Source: Nemertoderma westbladi
Lineage: Eukaryota; Xenacoelomorpha; Nemertodermatida; Nemertodermatidae
Direction of reading: 5' to 3'
Assembly: GCA_032718475.1 (NCBI GenBank)
Contig: JAUCBJ010005440.1
Coordinates: forward strand, 1 to 24,295
DNA length: 24,295 nucleotides
Position 1 is the first letter of the stretch; each line of letters starts with the position of its first letter. Shown one piece after another: positions 1-9,701 of this stretch. Below the pieces are notes generated by a model. The model did no database searches and was not told the origin of the DNA. It saw nothing but the letters and a program-made list of their open reading frames with translations. The translations under genes and the position numbers were made by a program.

Positions 1-162
1 CTACCAGTATACAATAATCAAATCGAATAATACTAAATGTACTTGTACAGCAGTACCGGTACCGGTGATGACAGTTAGGCCTACTGACCTACAAAGTACC
101 GGTTCAGTTTTACCAGTCACTACGGTAGTTTGCAACCTTATTGCCTACTGCAATAAGATTAT
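1..162. other. Unique AT-rich DNA at left edge, inside alkaline phosphatase intron 2
   Basis: There is no coding potential here. Short ACCGGTACCGGT-like and taggcctac fragments are present, as is a first partial copy (131-162) of the unit that is repeated just downstream. The stretch lies beyond the donor of exon 2, on the minus strand, so it should be intronic if the next exon is outside the window. Confidence 0.5.
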
Positions 163-395
163 AAACTGTTACTGTTCGAAAGAACAGTATTAAACTATAT
201 TTAATGCTTACACTGCAATACAAGTAAACTGTTACTGTTCGTCAGAACAGTATTAAACTGTATTTAATGCCTACACTTGCAACCTTATTGCTTACTGCAA
301 TAAGATTATAAACTGTTACTGTTCGTCAGAACAGTATTAAACTGTATTTAATACCTACACTGCAATAAGAACATAAACTGTTACTGTTCGCGCTT
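163..395. repeat. Short tandem repeat with a perfect hairpin in each unit
   Basis: There are three full units and one partial unit, spaced about 63, 84 and 65 bp. Each opens with aaactgttactgttc. The first three carry a perfect 7-bp inverted repeat, ACTGTTC/GAACAGT, with a 4-nt loop (gaaa, then gtca twice), at 171-188, 234-251 and 318-335. The fourth unit is cut after actgttcg. The hairpin stays perfect while surrounding bases vary. The origin is unknown; it could be the end of a foldback or rolling-circle element. Confidence 0.7.
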
Positions 396-1671
396 TCGAA
401 GACCTTTAGCAGTTTAACCTGCCAAAATTTATATGTCTTTTCGTTAATTAAAACCACTTTAGCATACGACAATAATTTATGCTAATACGCAAAACATTAG
501 CCGAAGTCAGCCCATGCGCGATCATTCACCCGATGGATCTACACCCGGGAGACTGAATTCGGATGCTTGAATTGTATTATTACAGTGTAAGGTTGTAGTG
601 TATACCTAATGTATTATTCGATAGATCGTTAATAATTAATCTCTGACAGATATTATTGGCTTTCGGGAAATATTAACAGTTCCTTTAGGACGTGGCGCTT
701 TACCTATTTAAACAGAATTAAGACTTATACTAAACGCAACGATACTGCTGCTGATTAAAGTATAAAACGTATTCTTTAGGAAATACTTTGTTACCAATCA
801 CAATCATACACACTATTCTGCCGACAGTCAGTATATTTGATCACACATAAAGAGAGCAGTAATTGACTCGCGTAGGGTCTGCTAAATAACATTGGATTCA
901 ATACACACCACATTAATATAAATCGCAATTGTTATATATAGCCGGTCTCTCTAACCTGTAGTGTTATCAAGAAAATTGGGAATTGGGTGATTTATCCGTA
1001 TTATCCAAATAGAAATATTTCCATCAACAAATATTTACAATTAATAACTGACGGTAAAATAACAGTACAAACAATATGATTAATGAGTTAGTGAATGATT
1101 AAGTCAGGTGACACCGCCGGTAACAGTTTATACTTTCGATAATTCAAGCAGTTCTGCAGTTCACGGTACAGCAGTATCTATCCAAAAATGCCGGTGTTTC
1201 TGGCTTAGACAGCAATAACAACAAAAGTGACAACTCTCTCTCTCTCTCCCGTCCGAAGGTAACACTCTCCATGATTTCCAGGAAAGCTACACGTCGACAG
1301 GAAAAACCGCCCTGATTGGCCCAAGCCAAACAAAGAACCACGCTGCCAATGGCTGTTTCCATGTCAGCAACCAGCTGCTAGATGTCGTAATATGAATCAT
1401 CACGGCTAAGCTGTGAAAGGTGGTTTGTGCATTACAAGTTTTTGTCTTACCATGTCCGCTAAAACACGTATATAGCATAATGATTTTTATGTCCGTTAAA
1501 ACACCTGTAAAGGTACCTTGCGGGCAAGGGGAATATATATACAGTTAGAAAACCTTTTTTAGAGTATTCCAGCGCCGGGGGGGGAACTGGCCAGCCAAGG
1601 CAAACGTATCAGTTATCCCACAAAAGCTTTTACATATACTGAACAACTAAATTGGAGATGAGCTGTTGCAA
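396..1671. other. Non-coding AT-rich DNA, part of alkaline phosphatase intron 2
   Basis: I see no supportable gene here. The open frames on the minus strand between 1144 and 1478 lack conserved motifs and are interrupted by low-complexity DNA. The only local structures are a (CT)8 microsatellite at 1234-1249 and a short G run near 1578. The next alkaline phosphatase exon, which should encode the Ser nucleophile region, was looked for on the minus strand and not found, so it lies left of the window. Confidence 0.5.
1234..1249. repeat. (CT)8 microsatellite
   Basis: A run of CT dinucleotides. Confidence 0.85.
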
Positions 1672-1679
1672 CTGTTGTG

Positions 1680-1773
1680 TGGCTGATCTGGTTAGCGCTA
1701 CTGATGAGGCCTGTTAGGACGAAACGTACGTATAGCGCTGGTTCAACCCCCGGTGACGCGCTTTCTCGTTTTT
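1680..1773 (+). ncRNA. Candidate tRNA-like Pol III unit (A box, B box, T5 terminator) around a hammerhead
   Basis: TGGCTGATCTGG at 1680-1691 resembles the tRNA D-arm/A box (TGGCNNAGTNGG) and is followed by TTAGCGC, as in many D-arms. GGTTCAACCCC at 1740-1750 fits the B-box consensus GWTCRANNC. A TTTTT run at 1769-1773 would end Pol III transcription 19 nt after the B box. The gap between boxes is about 48 nt, longer than in an intronless tRNA, and is filled by the hammerhead core. The T-stem pairs poorly (about 3 of 5), so this is not a functional tRNA. A tRNA-derived SINE head or retrozyme-like element is more likely. It lies in intron 2 of the alkaline phosphatase gene, antisense to it. The boxes are degenerate motifs and could be chance. 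Confidence 0.4.
1691..1742 (+). ncRNA. Hammerhead ribozyme, type I-like, with minimal stem III
   Basis: All conserved core elements are present in order. CTGATGA is at 1701-1707. Stem II is 1708-1711 with 1717-1720 (G-C closing pair, one G-A mismatch, two C-G) around the loop TGTTA. GAA is at 1721-1723. Stem III is A1724-C-G pairing with C1729-G-T1731 across a 2-nt loop, giving the required A15.1-U16.1 pair. The cleavage triplet is GTA, with predicted scission after A1732. Stem I pairs 1694-1700 with 1733-1739 in seven Watson-Crick pairs, extended by G-T wobbles to 1691/1742. Very short stems III are known in animal retrozyme and Penelope-type hammerheads, which often act as dimers. No second copy was seen nearby. 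Activity is inferred, not shown. Confidence 0.85.
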
Positions 1774-1874
1774 CCCACTTCTGAACAAAACCATTTACAT
1801 TACATCATACTGAACAACAACAGTTTATTCAACAGAAGAAGATTCTACGGCCACAGAAGGCCAAGGTCACTAAC
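1774..1874 (-). other. Start of alkaline phosphatase intron 2
   Basis: On the minus strand the sequence after the exon 2 donor (GTTAGT, 1874-1869) has no conserved coding signal. It separates the exon from the antisense hammerhead unit by only about 100 nt. Confidence 0.55.
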
Positions 1875-2024
1875 CTTTAACAATCCAACATTCGCGAATC
1901 GTTCGAACCGTAATGTTTCGTCCTCCCCACACCCCCCTTTCCTTTGACCTTTCAGTATCCGTGTTGCAGTCCAAGTGCTGATACTGGTTCCGTCAGCCAC
2001 AAACACAACCACGTTCTTCGCTAC
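1875..2024 (-). CDS. ALP: Alkaline phosphatase exon 2 (metal-site strand)
   Basis: This 150-nt exon encodes 50 residues. It starts VAKNVVVFVADGTSIS, continues through TRILKGQ and ends near FANVGLLK. This matches the segment of animal alkaline phosphatases written [28 protein letters not shown]...VALSK, whose Asp in GDG binds the active-site metals. That Asp is kept, but the preceding Gly is Ala (VADG). Splice sites are good: acceptor ...ataactttcag at 2025 and following, donor AAG|GTTAGT at 1875/1874. Both ends are phase 0, so it joins exon 1 (12511-12675) in frame to read KPNNG-VAKN, the expected join. The enzyme hydrolyses phosphate monoesters and is normally secreted and GPI-anchored. Later exons, including the Ser nucleophile, lie left of the window. 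The family is sure; the paralogue is not. Confidence 0.88.
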
Positions 2025-2452
2025 CTGAAAGTTATACAAACAACAGGGTGGGTTTTAGTTTCCCTATGGACGGACACTTGTTGGCATAATAATAAAGTAA
2101 ACGAAATAAATAAAAAGAAAAATAAGGAGAAATATATATAAAACTAAAAAATAACTAACAATAATGAAACGGCGATTAAAATATTAAGTTGAATAAAATA
2201 ATCATATGTTTACGCCAAGTCATACAATTTACCACTTATAAGATTTCATATTTGTTCACAATTCTCACGACTCTTTTTTTAACCGAACTGGCGCTCAGTA
2301 TATTAAATATATTTATGTAGTGAAGAACTTCCTTTTTCTAATGTAATTAATAATTACTAAATTCATAATTTTTTAAATTTTCAATAGGGAAAAAATAAAC
2401 CCCGATCGTATGGTCTTCAAAGTGGAAAAAATAAATTAAAAATATGTGATAA
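2025..2452 (-). other. 3' end of alkaline phosphatase intron 1, AT-rich
   Basis: About 430 nt of AT-rich, non-repetitive DNA separates the 44-bp satellite from the exon 2 acceptor. On the minus strand it ends with a pyrimidine-rich stretch and CAG. No coding or RNA gene was seen. Confidence 0.6.
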
Positions 2453-3688
2453 TATTTTTCAGTTACAGCTTTATTAGATAGAGCTAGTTGTATAAACTTA
2501 CCCCATTGTTGGGTTTTTCAGTTAGAGCTAGTTGTATAAACTTACCCAATTGTTGGGTTTTTCAGTTAGAGCTAGTTGTATAAACTTAACCCATTGTTAA
2601 GTTTTTCAGTTAGAGCTAGTTGTATAAACTTACCCAATTGTTAAGTGTTTTAGTTAGAGCTAGTTGTATAAACTTACCCAATTGTTAAGTGTTTTAGTTA
2701 GAGCTAGTTGTATAAACTTACCCCATTGTTGGTTTTTTCAGTTAGAGCTAGTTGTATAAACTTACCCCATTGTTGGGTTTATCAGTTAGAGCTAGTTGTA
2801 TAAACTTACTCCATTGTTTAGTTTTCCTGTTAGAGCTAGTTGTATAGACTTAGCCCATTGTTAAGTTTTTCTGTTAGAGCTAGTTGTATAAACTTACCCA
2901 ATTGTTAAGTGTTTTAGTTAGAGCTAGTTGTATAAACTTAGCCCATTGTTAGGTTTTTCAGTTAGAGCTAGTTGTATAAACTTACCCCATTGTTGGGTTT
3001 ATCAGTTAGAGCTAGTTGTATAAACTTAACCCATTGTTTGGTTTTTCAGTTTGAGCTAGTTGTATAAACTTAGCCCATTGTTGGGTTTTTCAGTTAGAGC
3101 TAGTTGTATAAACTTACCCCATTGTTAAGTTTTTCTGTTAGAGCTAGTTGTTTAAACTTACAAATTGTTAGGTTTTTCAGATAGAGCTAGTTGTATAAAG
3201 TTACCCCATTGTTGGTTTTTTCAGTTAGAGCTAGTTGTATAAACTTACCCCATTGTTGGGTTTATCAGTTAGAGCTAGTTGTATAAACTTAACCCATTGT
3301 TTGGTTTTTCAGTTTGAGCTAGTTGTATAAACTTAGCCCATTGTTGGGTTTTTCAGTTAGAGCTAGTTGTATAAACTTACCCCATTGTTAAGTTTTTCTG
3401 TTAGAGCTAGTTGTTTAAACTTACAAATTGTTAGGTTTTTCAGATAGAGCTAGTTGTATAAAGTTACCCCATTGTTGGTTTTTTCAGTTAGAGCTAGTTG
3501 TATAGACTTAGCCCATTGTTAGGTTTTTCAGTTAGAGCTAGTTGTATAAACTTACCCCATTGTTAAGTTTTTCTGTTAGAGCTAGTTGTTTAAACTTACA
3601 AATTGTTAGGTTTTTCAGATAGAGCTAGTTGTATAAAGTTACCCCATTGTTGGTTTTTTCAGTTAGAGCTAGTTGTATAAACTTACCC

Positions 3689-6459
3689 CATTTTTGGGTT
3701 TATCAGTTAGAGCTAGTTGTTTAAACTTACAAATTGTTAGGTTTTTCAGATAGAGCTAGTTGTATAAACTTACCCCATTGTTGGTTTTTTCACTTAGAGA
3801 TAGTTGTATAAACTTACCCCATTGTTGGGTTTATCAGTTAGAGCTAGTTGTATAAACTTACCCCATTTTTGGGTTTTTCAGTTAGAGCTAGTTGTATAAA
3901 CTTACCCCATTTTTGGGTTTTTCAGTTAGAGCTAGTTGTATAAACTTACTCCATTGTTAAGTTTTTCTGTTAGAGCTAGTTGTATAAACTTACCCAATTG
4001 TTAAGTGTTTTTGTTAGAGCTAGTTGTATAAACTTATTACCCCATTGTTGGTTTTTTCAGTTAGAGCTAGTTGTATAAACTTACCCCATTGTTGGGTTTA
4101 TCGGTTAGAGCTAGTTGTATAAACTTACCCCATTTTTGGGTTTTTCAGTTAGAGCTAGTTGTATAAACTTACTCCATTGTTTAGTTTTCGTGTTAGAGCT
4201 AGTTGTATAGACTTAGCCCATTGTTAAGTTTTTCTGTTAGAGCTAGTTGTATAAACTTACCCAATTGTTAAGTGTTTTAGTTAGAGCTAGTTGTATAAAC
4301 TTACCCCATTGTTGGGTTTTTCAGTTAGAGCTAGTTGTATAAACTTACCCCATTGTTGGGTTTTTCAGTTAGAGCTAGTTGTATAAACTTACCCCATTTT
4401 TGGGTTTTTCAGTTAGAGCTAGTTGTTTAAACTTACAAATTGTTAGGTTTTTCAGATAGAGCTAGTTGTATAAACTTACCCCATTGTTGGGTTTTTCAGT
4501 TAGAGCTAGTTGTATAAACTTACCCCATTGTTGGGTTTTTCAGTTAGAGCTAGTTGTATAAACTTACCCCATTTTTGGGTTTTTCAGTTAGAGCTAGTTG
4601 TTTAAACTTACAAATTGTTAGGTTTTTCAGATAGAGCTAGTTGTATAAACTTACCCCATTGTTGGTTTTTTCAGTTAGAGCTAGTTGTATGAACTTACCC
4701 CATTGTTGGGTTTATCCGTTAGAGCTAGTTGTATAAACTTACCCCATTTTTGGGTTTTTCAGTTAGAGCTAGTTGTATAAACTTACTCCATTGTTTAGTT
4801 GTCCTGTTAGAGCTAGTTGTATAGACTTAGTCCATTGTTAAGTTTTTCTGTTAGAGCTAGTTGTATAAACTTTCCCAATTGTTAAGTGTTTTAGTTAGAG
4901 CTAGTTGTATAAACTTACCCCATTGTTAACTTTTTCAGTTAGAGCTAGTTGTATAAACTTACCCCATTGTTGGATTTTTCAGTTAGAGCTAGTTGTATAA
5001 ACTTACCCCATTGTTAAGTTTTTCAGTTAGAGCTAGTTGTATAAACTTACCCCATTGTTGGGTTTTTCAGTTAGAGCTAGTTGTATAAACTTACCCCATT
5101 GTTGGGTTTTTCAGTTTGAGCTAGTTGTATAAACTTACCCCATTGTTGGGTTTTTCAGTTAGAGCTAGTTATATAAACTTACCCCATTGTTGGGCTTTTC
5201 AGTTAGAGCTAGTTGTGTAAACTTACCTCATTGTTGGGTTTTTCAGTTAGAGCTAGTTGTATAAACTTACCCTATTGTTAGGTTTTTCAGTTAGAGCTAG
5301 TTGTATAAACTTACCCCATTGTTGGTTTTTTCAGTTAGAGCTAGTTGTATAAACTTAACCTATTGTTAGGTTTTTCAGTTAGAGCTAGTTGTATAAACTT
5401 ACCCCATTGTTGGTTTTTTCAGATAGAGCTAGTTGTATAAACTTACCCCATTGTTGGGTTTTTCAGTTAGAGCAAGTTGTATAAACTTACCCCATTGTTG
5501 GGTTTTTCAGTTAGAGCTAGTTGTATAAACTTACCCCATTTTTGGGTTTTTCAGTTAGAGCTAGTTGTATAAACTTAGCCCATTGTTGGATTTTTCAGTT
5601 AGAGCTAGTTGTATAGACTTAGCCCATTGTTAGGTTTTTCAGTTAGAGCTAGTTGTATAAACTTACCCCATTGTTGGGTTTTTCAGTTAGAGCTAGTTGT
5701 ATAAGCTTACCCCATTGTTGGGTTTTTCAGTTAGAGCTAGTTGTATAAACTTACCCCATTGTTGGGTTTTTCAGATAGAGCTAGTTGTATAAACTTCCCC
5801 CATTGTTCGGTTTTTCAGTTAGAGCTAGTTGTATAAACTTACCCCATTGTTGGGTTTTTCAGTTAGAGATAGTTGTATAAACTTACCCCATTGTTGGGTT
5901 TTTCAGTTAGAGCTAGTTGTATAAACTTACCCGATTGTTGGGTTTTTCAGATAGAGCTAGTTGTATAAACTTCCCCCATTGTTCGGTTTTTCAGTTAGAG
6001 CTAGTTGTATAAACTTACCCCATTGTTGGGTTTTTCAGTTAGAGATAGTTGTATAAACTTACCCCATTGTTGGGTTTTTCAGTTAGAGCTAGTTGTATAG
6101 ACTTAGCCCATTGTTAGGTTTTTCAGTTAGAGCTAGTTGTATAAACTTACCCCATTGTTAGGTTTTTCAGTTAGAGCTAGTTGTATAAACTTACCCATTG
6201 TTTGGTTTTTCAGTTAGAGCTAGTTGTATAAACTTAGCCCATTGTTGGGTTTTTCAGTTAGAGCTAGTTGTATAAACTTAGCACATTGTTGGGTTTTTCA
6301 GTTAGAGCTAGTTGTATAAACTTAGCCCATTGTTGGGTTTTTTAGTTAGAGCTAGTTGTATAAACTTACCCCATTGTTGGGTTTTTCAGATAGAGCTAGT
6401 TTTGTAAACTTACCCCATAGTTGGGTTTTTCAGTTAGAGCTAGTTGTATAAACTTACCC
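3689..6459. repeat. Higher-order repeat copy A of the 44-bp satellite (about 2.77 kb)
   Basis: This block matches the next block monomer by monomer, including rare variants: agcaagttg (5471 and 8238), gttaactttttc (4924 and 7691), cttagcacatt and ataagcttacc. Offsets are 2771, then 2767 after small indels (a tta insertion here near 4037). Copy A also carries a four-monomer (176 bp) internal duplication near 5810-5985 that copy B lacks. Confidence 0.85.
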
Positions 6460-9182
6460 CATTTTTGGGTTTATCAGTTAGAGCTAGTTGTTTAAACTTA
6501 CAAATTGTTAGGTTTTTCAGATAGAGCTAGTTGTATAAACTTACCCCATTGTTGGTTTTTCAGTTAGAGCTAGTTGTATAAACTTACCCCATTGTTGGGT
6601 TTATCAGTTAGAGCTAGTTGTATAAACTTACCCCATTTTTGGGTTTTTCAGTTAGAGCTAGTTGTATAAACTTACCCCATTTTTGGGTTTTTCAGTTAGA
6701 GCTAGTTGTATAAACTTACTCCATTGTTAAGTTTTTCTGTTAGAGCTAGTTGTATAAACTTACCCAATTGTTAAGTGTTTTTGTTAGAGCTAGTTGTATA
6801 AACTTACCCCATTGTTGGTTTTTTCAGTTAGAGCTAGTTGTATAAACTTACCCCATTGTTGGGTTTATCGGTTAGAGCTAGTTGTATAAACTTACCCCAT
6901 TTTTGGGTTTTTCAGTTAGAGCTAGTTGTATAAACTTACTCCATTGTTTAGTTTTCGTGTTAGAGCTAGTTGTATAGACTTAGCCCATTGTTAAGTTTTT
7001 CTGTTAGAGCTAGTTGTATAAACTTACCCAATTGTTAAGTGTTTTAGTTAGAGCTAGTTGTATAAACTTACCCCATTGTTGGGTTTTTCAGTTAGAGCTA
7101 GTTGTATAAACTTACCCCATTGTTGGGTTTTTCAGTTAGAGCTAGTTGTATAAACTTACCCCATTTTTGGGTTTTTCAGTTAGAGCTAGTTGTTTAAACT
7201 TACAAATTGTTAGGTTTTTCAGATAGAGCTAGTTGTATAAACTTACCCCATTGTTGGGTTTTTCAGTTAGAGCTAGTTGTATAAACTTACCCCATTGTTG
7301 GGTTTTTCAGTTAGAGCTAGTTGTATAAACTTACCCCATTTTTGGGTTTTTCAGTTAGAGCTAGTTGTTTAAACTTACAAATTGTTAGGGTTTTCAGATA
7401 GAGCTAGTTGTATAAACTTACCCCATTGTTGGTTTTTTCAGTTAGAGCTAGTTGTATGAACTTACCCCATTGTTGGGTTTATCCGTTAGAGCTAGTTGTA
7501 TAAACTTACCCCATTTTTGGGTTTTTCAGTTAGAGCTAGTTGTATAAACTTACTCCATTGTTTAGTTGTCCTGTTAGAGCTAGTTGTATAGACTTAGTCC
7601 ATTGTTAAGTTTTTCTGTTAGAGCTAGTTGTATAAACTTTCCCAATTGTTAAGTGTTTTAGTTAGAGCTAGTTGTATAAACTTACCCCATTGTTAACTTT
7701 TTCAGTTAGAGCTAGTTGTATAAACTTACCCCATTGTTGGATTTTTCAGTTAGAGCTAGTTGTATAAACTTACCCCATTGTTAAGTTTTTCAGTTAGAGC
7801 TAGTTGTATAAACTTACCCCATTGTTGGGTTTTTCAGTTAGAGCTAGTTGTATAAACTTACCCCATTGTTGGGTTTTTCAGTTTGAGCTAGTTGTATAAA
7901 CTTACCCCATTGTTGGGTTTTTCAGTTAGAGCTAGTTATATAAACTTACCCCATTGTTGGGCTTTTCAGTTAGAGCTAGTTGTGTAAACTTACCTCATTG
8001 TTGGGTTTTTCAGTTAGAGCTAGTTGTATAAACTTACCCTATTGTTAGGTTTTTCAGTTAGAGCTAGTTGTATAAACTTACCCCATTGTTGGTTTTTTCA
8101 GTTAGAGCTAGTTGTATAAACTTAACCTATTGTTAGGTTTTTCAGTTAGAGCTAGTTGTATAAACTTACCCCATTGTTGGTTTTTTCAGATAGAGCTAGT
8201 TGTATAAACTTACCCCATTGTTGGGTTTTTCAGTTAGAGCAAGTTGTATAAACTTACCCCATTGTTGGGTTTTTCAGTTAGAGCTAGTTGTATAAACTTA
8301 CCCCATTTTTGGGTTTTTCAGTTAGAGCTAGTTGTATAAACTTAGCCCATTGTTGGATTTTTCAGTTAGAGCTAGTTGTATAGACTTAGCCCATTGTTAG
8401 GTTTTTCAGTTAGAGCTAGTTGTATAAACTTACCCCATTGTTGGGTTTTTCAGTTAGAGTTAGTTGTATAAACTTACCCCATTGTTGGGTTTTTCAGTTA
8501 GAGCTAGTTGTATAAACTTACCCCATTTTGGGGTTTTTCAGTTAGAGCTAGTTGTATAAACTTACCCCATTGTTGGGTTTTTCAGTTAGAGCTAGTTGTA
8601 TAAGCTTACCCCATTGTTGGGTTTTTCAGTTAGAGCTAGTTGTATAAACTTACCCCATTGTTGGGTTTTTCAGATAGAGCTAGTTGTATAAACTTCCCCC
8701 ATTGTTCGGTTTTTCAGTTAGAGCTAGTTGTATAAACTTACCCCATTGTTGGGTTTTTCAGTTAGAGATAGTTGTATAAACTTACCCCATTGTTGGGTTT
8801 TTCAGTTAGAGCTAGTTGTATAGACTTAGCCCATTGTTAGGTTTTTCAGTTAGAGCTAGTTGTATAAACTTACCCCATTGTTAGGTTTTTCAGTTAGAGC
8901 TAGTTGTATAAACTTACCCATTGTTTGGTTTTTCAGTTAGAGCTAGTTGTATAAACTTAGCCCATTGTTGGGTTTTTCAGTTAGAGCTAGTTGTATAAAC
9001 TTAGCACATTGTTGGGTTTTTCAGTTAGAGCTAGTTGTATAAACTTAGCCCATTGTTGGGTTTTTTAGTTAGAGCTAGTTGTATAAACTTACCCCATTGT
9101 TGGGTTTTTCAGATAGAGCTAGTTTTGTAAACTTACCCCATAGTTGGGTTTTTCAGTTAGAGCTAGTTGTATAAACTTACCC
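6460..9182. repeat. Higher-order repeat copy B of the 44-bp satellite
   Basis: This is the directly adjacent second copy of the block above, 2723 bp long. It has three extra monomers (132 bp) near 8440-8570, where a monomer carrying gttagagttag is present. The offset runs 2767 before that insertion, 2899 after it, and 2723 after the site of copy A's own four-monomer duplication. The junction falls inside a monomer with the sequence ccatttttggg, consistent with unequal exchange between equivalent monomers. Confidence 0.85.
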
Positions 9183-9693
9183 CATTTTTGGGTTTTTCAG
9201 TTAGAGCTAGTTGTACAAACTTACCCCATTGTTCGGTTTTTCAAATAGAGCTAGTTTTGTAAACTTACCCCATTGTTGGGTTTTTCAGATAGAGCCAGTT
9301 GTATAAACTTACCCCATTGTTGGGTTTTTCAGTTAGAGCTAGTTGTATAAACTTACCCCATTGTTGGGTTTTTCAGTTAGAGCTAGTTGTATAAACTTAC
9401 CCCATTGTTGGGTTTTTCAAATAGAGCTAGTTTTGTAAACTTACCCCATTGTTGGGTTTTTCAGATAGAGCTAGTTGTATAAACTTACCCCATTGTTGGG
9501 TTTTTCCAATAGAGCTAGTTTTGTAAACTTACCCCATTGTTGGGTTATTCAGATAGAGCTAGTTGTATAAACTTACCCCATTGTTGGGTTTTTCAAATAG
9601 AGCTAGTTTTGTAAACTTACCCCATTGTTGGGTTTTTCAGATAGAGCTAGTTGTATAAACTTACCCCATTGTTGGGTTTTTCAGATAGAGCTA

Positions 9694-9701
9694 GTTGTAT
9701 A
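9694..9701. repeat. Target-site duplication (left) of the LINE
   Basis: gttgtata here is repeated at 11662-11669, on the other side of the LINE. It is part of the 44-bp monomer (ctagttgtataaactt), so the empty site can be read directly. Confidence 0.7.

Larger units (their letters stand above)
2453..9701 (-). repeat. 44-bp satellite array, main block, in alkaline phosphatase intron 1
   Basis: Head-to-tail monomers of 44 bp (a few of 41-45), about 165 copies. In the + orientation a monomer runs gttagagctagttgtataa, then acttaccccattg, then ttgggtttttca. On the minus strand, the sense strand of the surrounding gene, each unit reads CTCTAACTGAAAAACCC, AACAATGGG, then GTAAGTTTATAC. That is the last bases of exon 1 plus its splice donor. 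Common variants change cttacccc to cttagccc or cttaaccc (destroying GTAAGT), or gttggg to gttaag. The 44-bp period is not a multiple of 3 and monomers carry stops, so the array is not coding. Higher-order duplications are listed separately. Confidence 0.97.

Noticed and set aside
1144-1478. Minus-strand open frames of 60-72 codons
   Set aside because: They overlap each other and a CT microsatellite and match nothing recognisable; one is only the translation of (GA)n.
1890-1925. GGACGAAAC on the minus strand, looking like the 3' half of a second hammerhead
   Set aside because: No CTGATGA precedes it and no stems form; it is the coding sequence GAG GAC GAA ACA of alkaline phosphatase exon 2.
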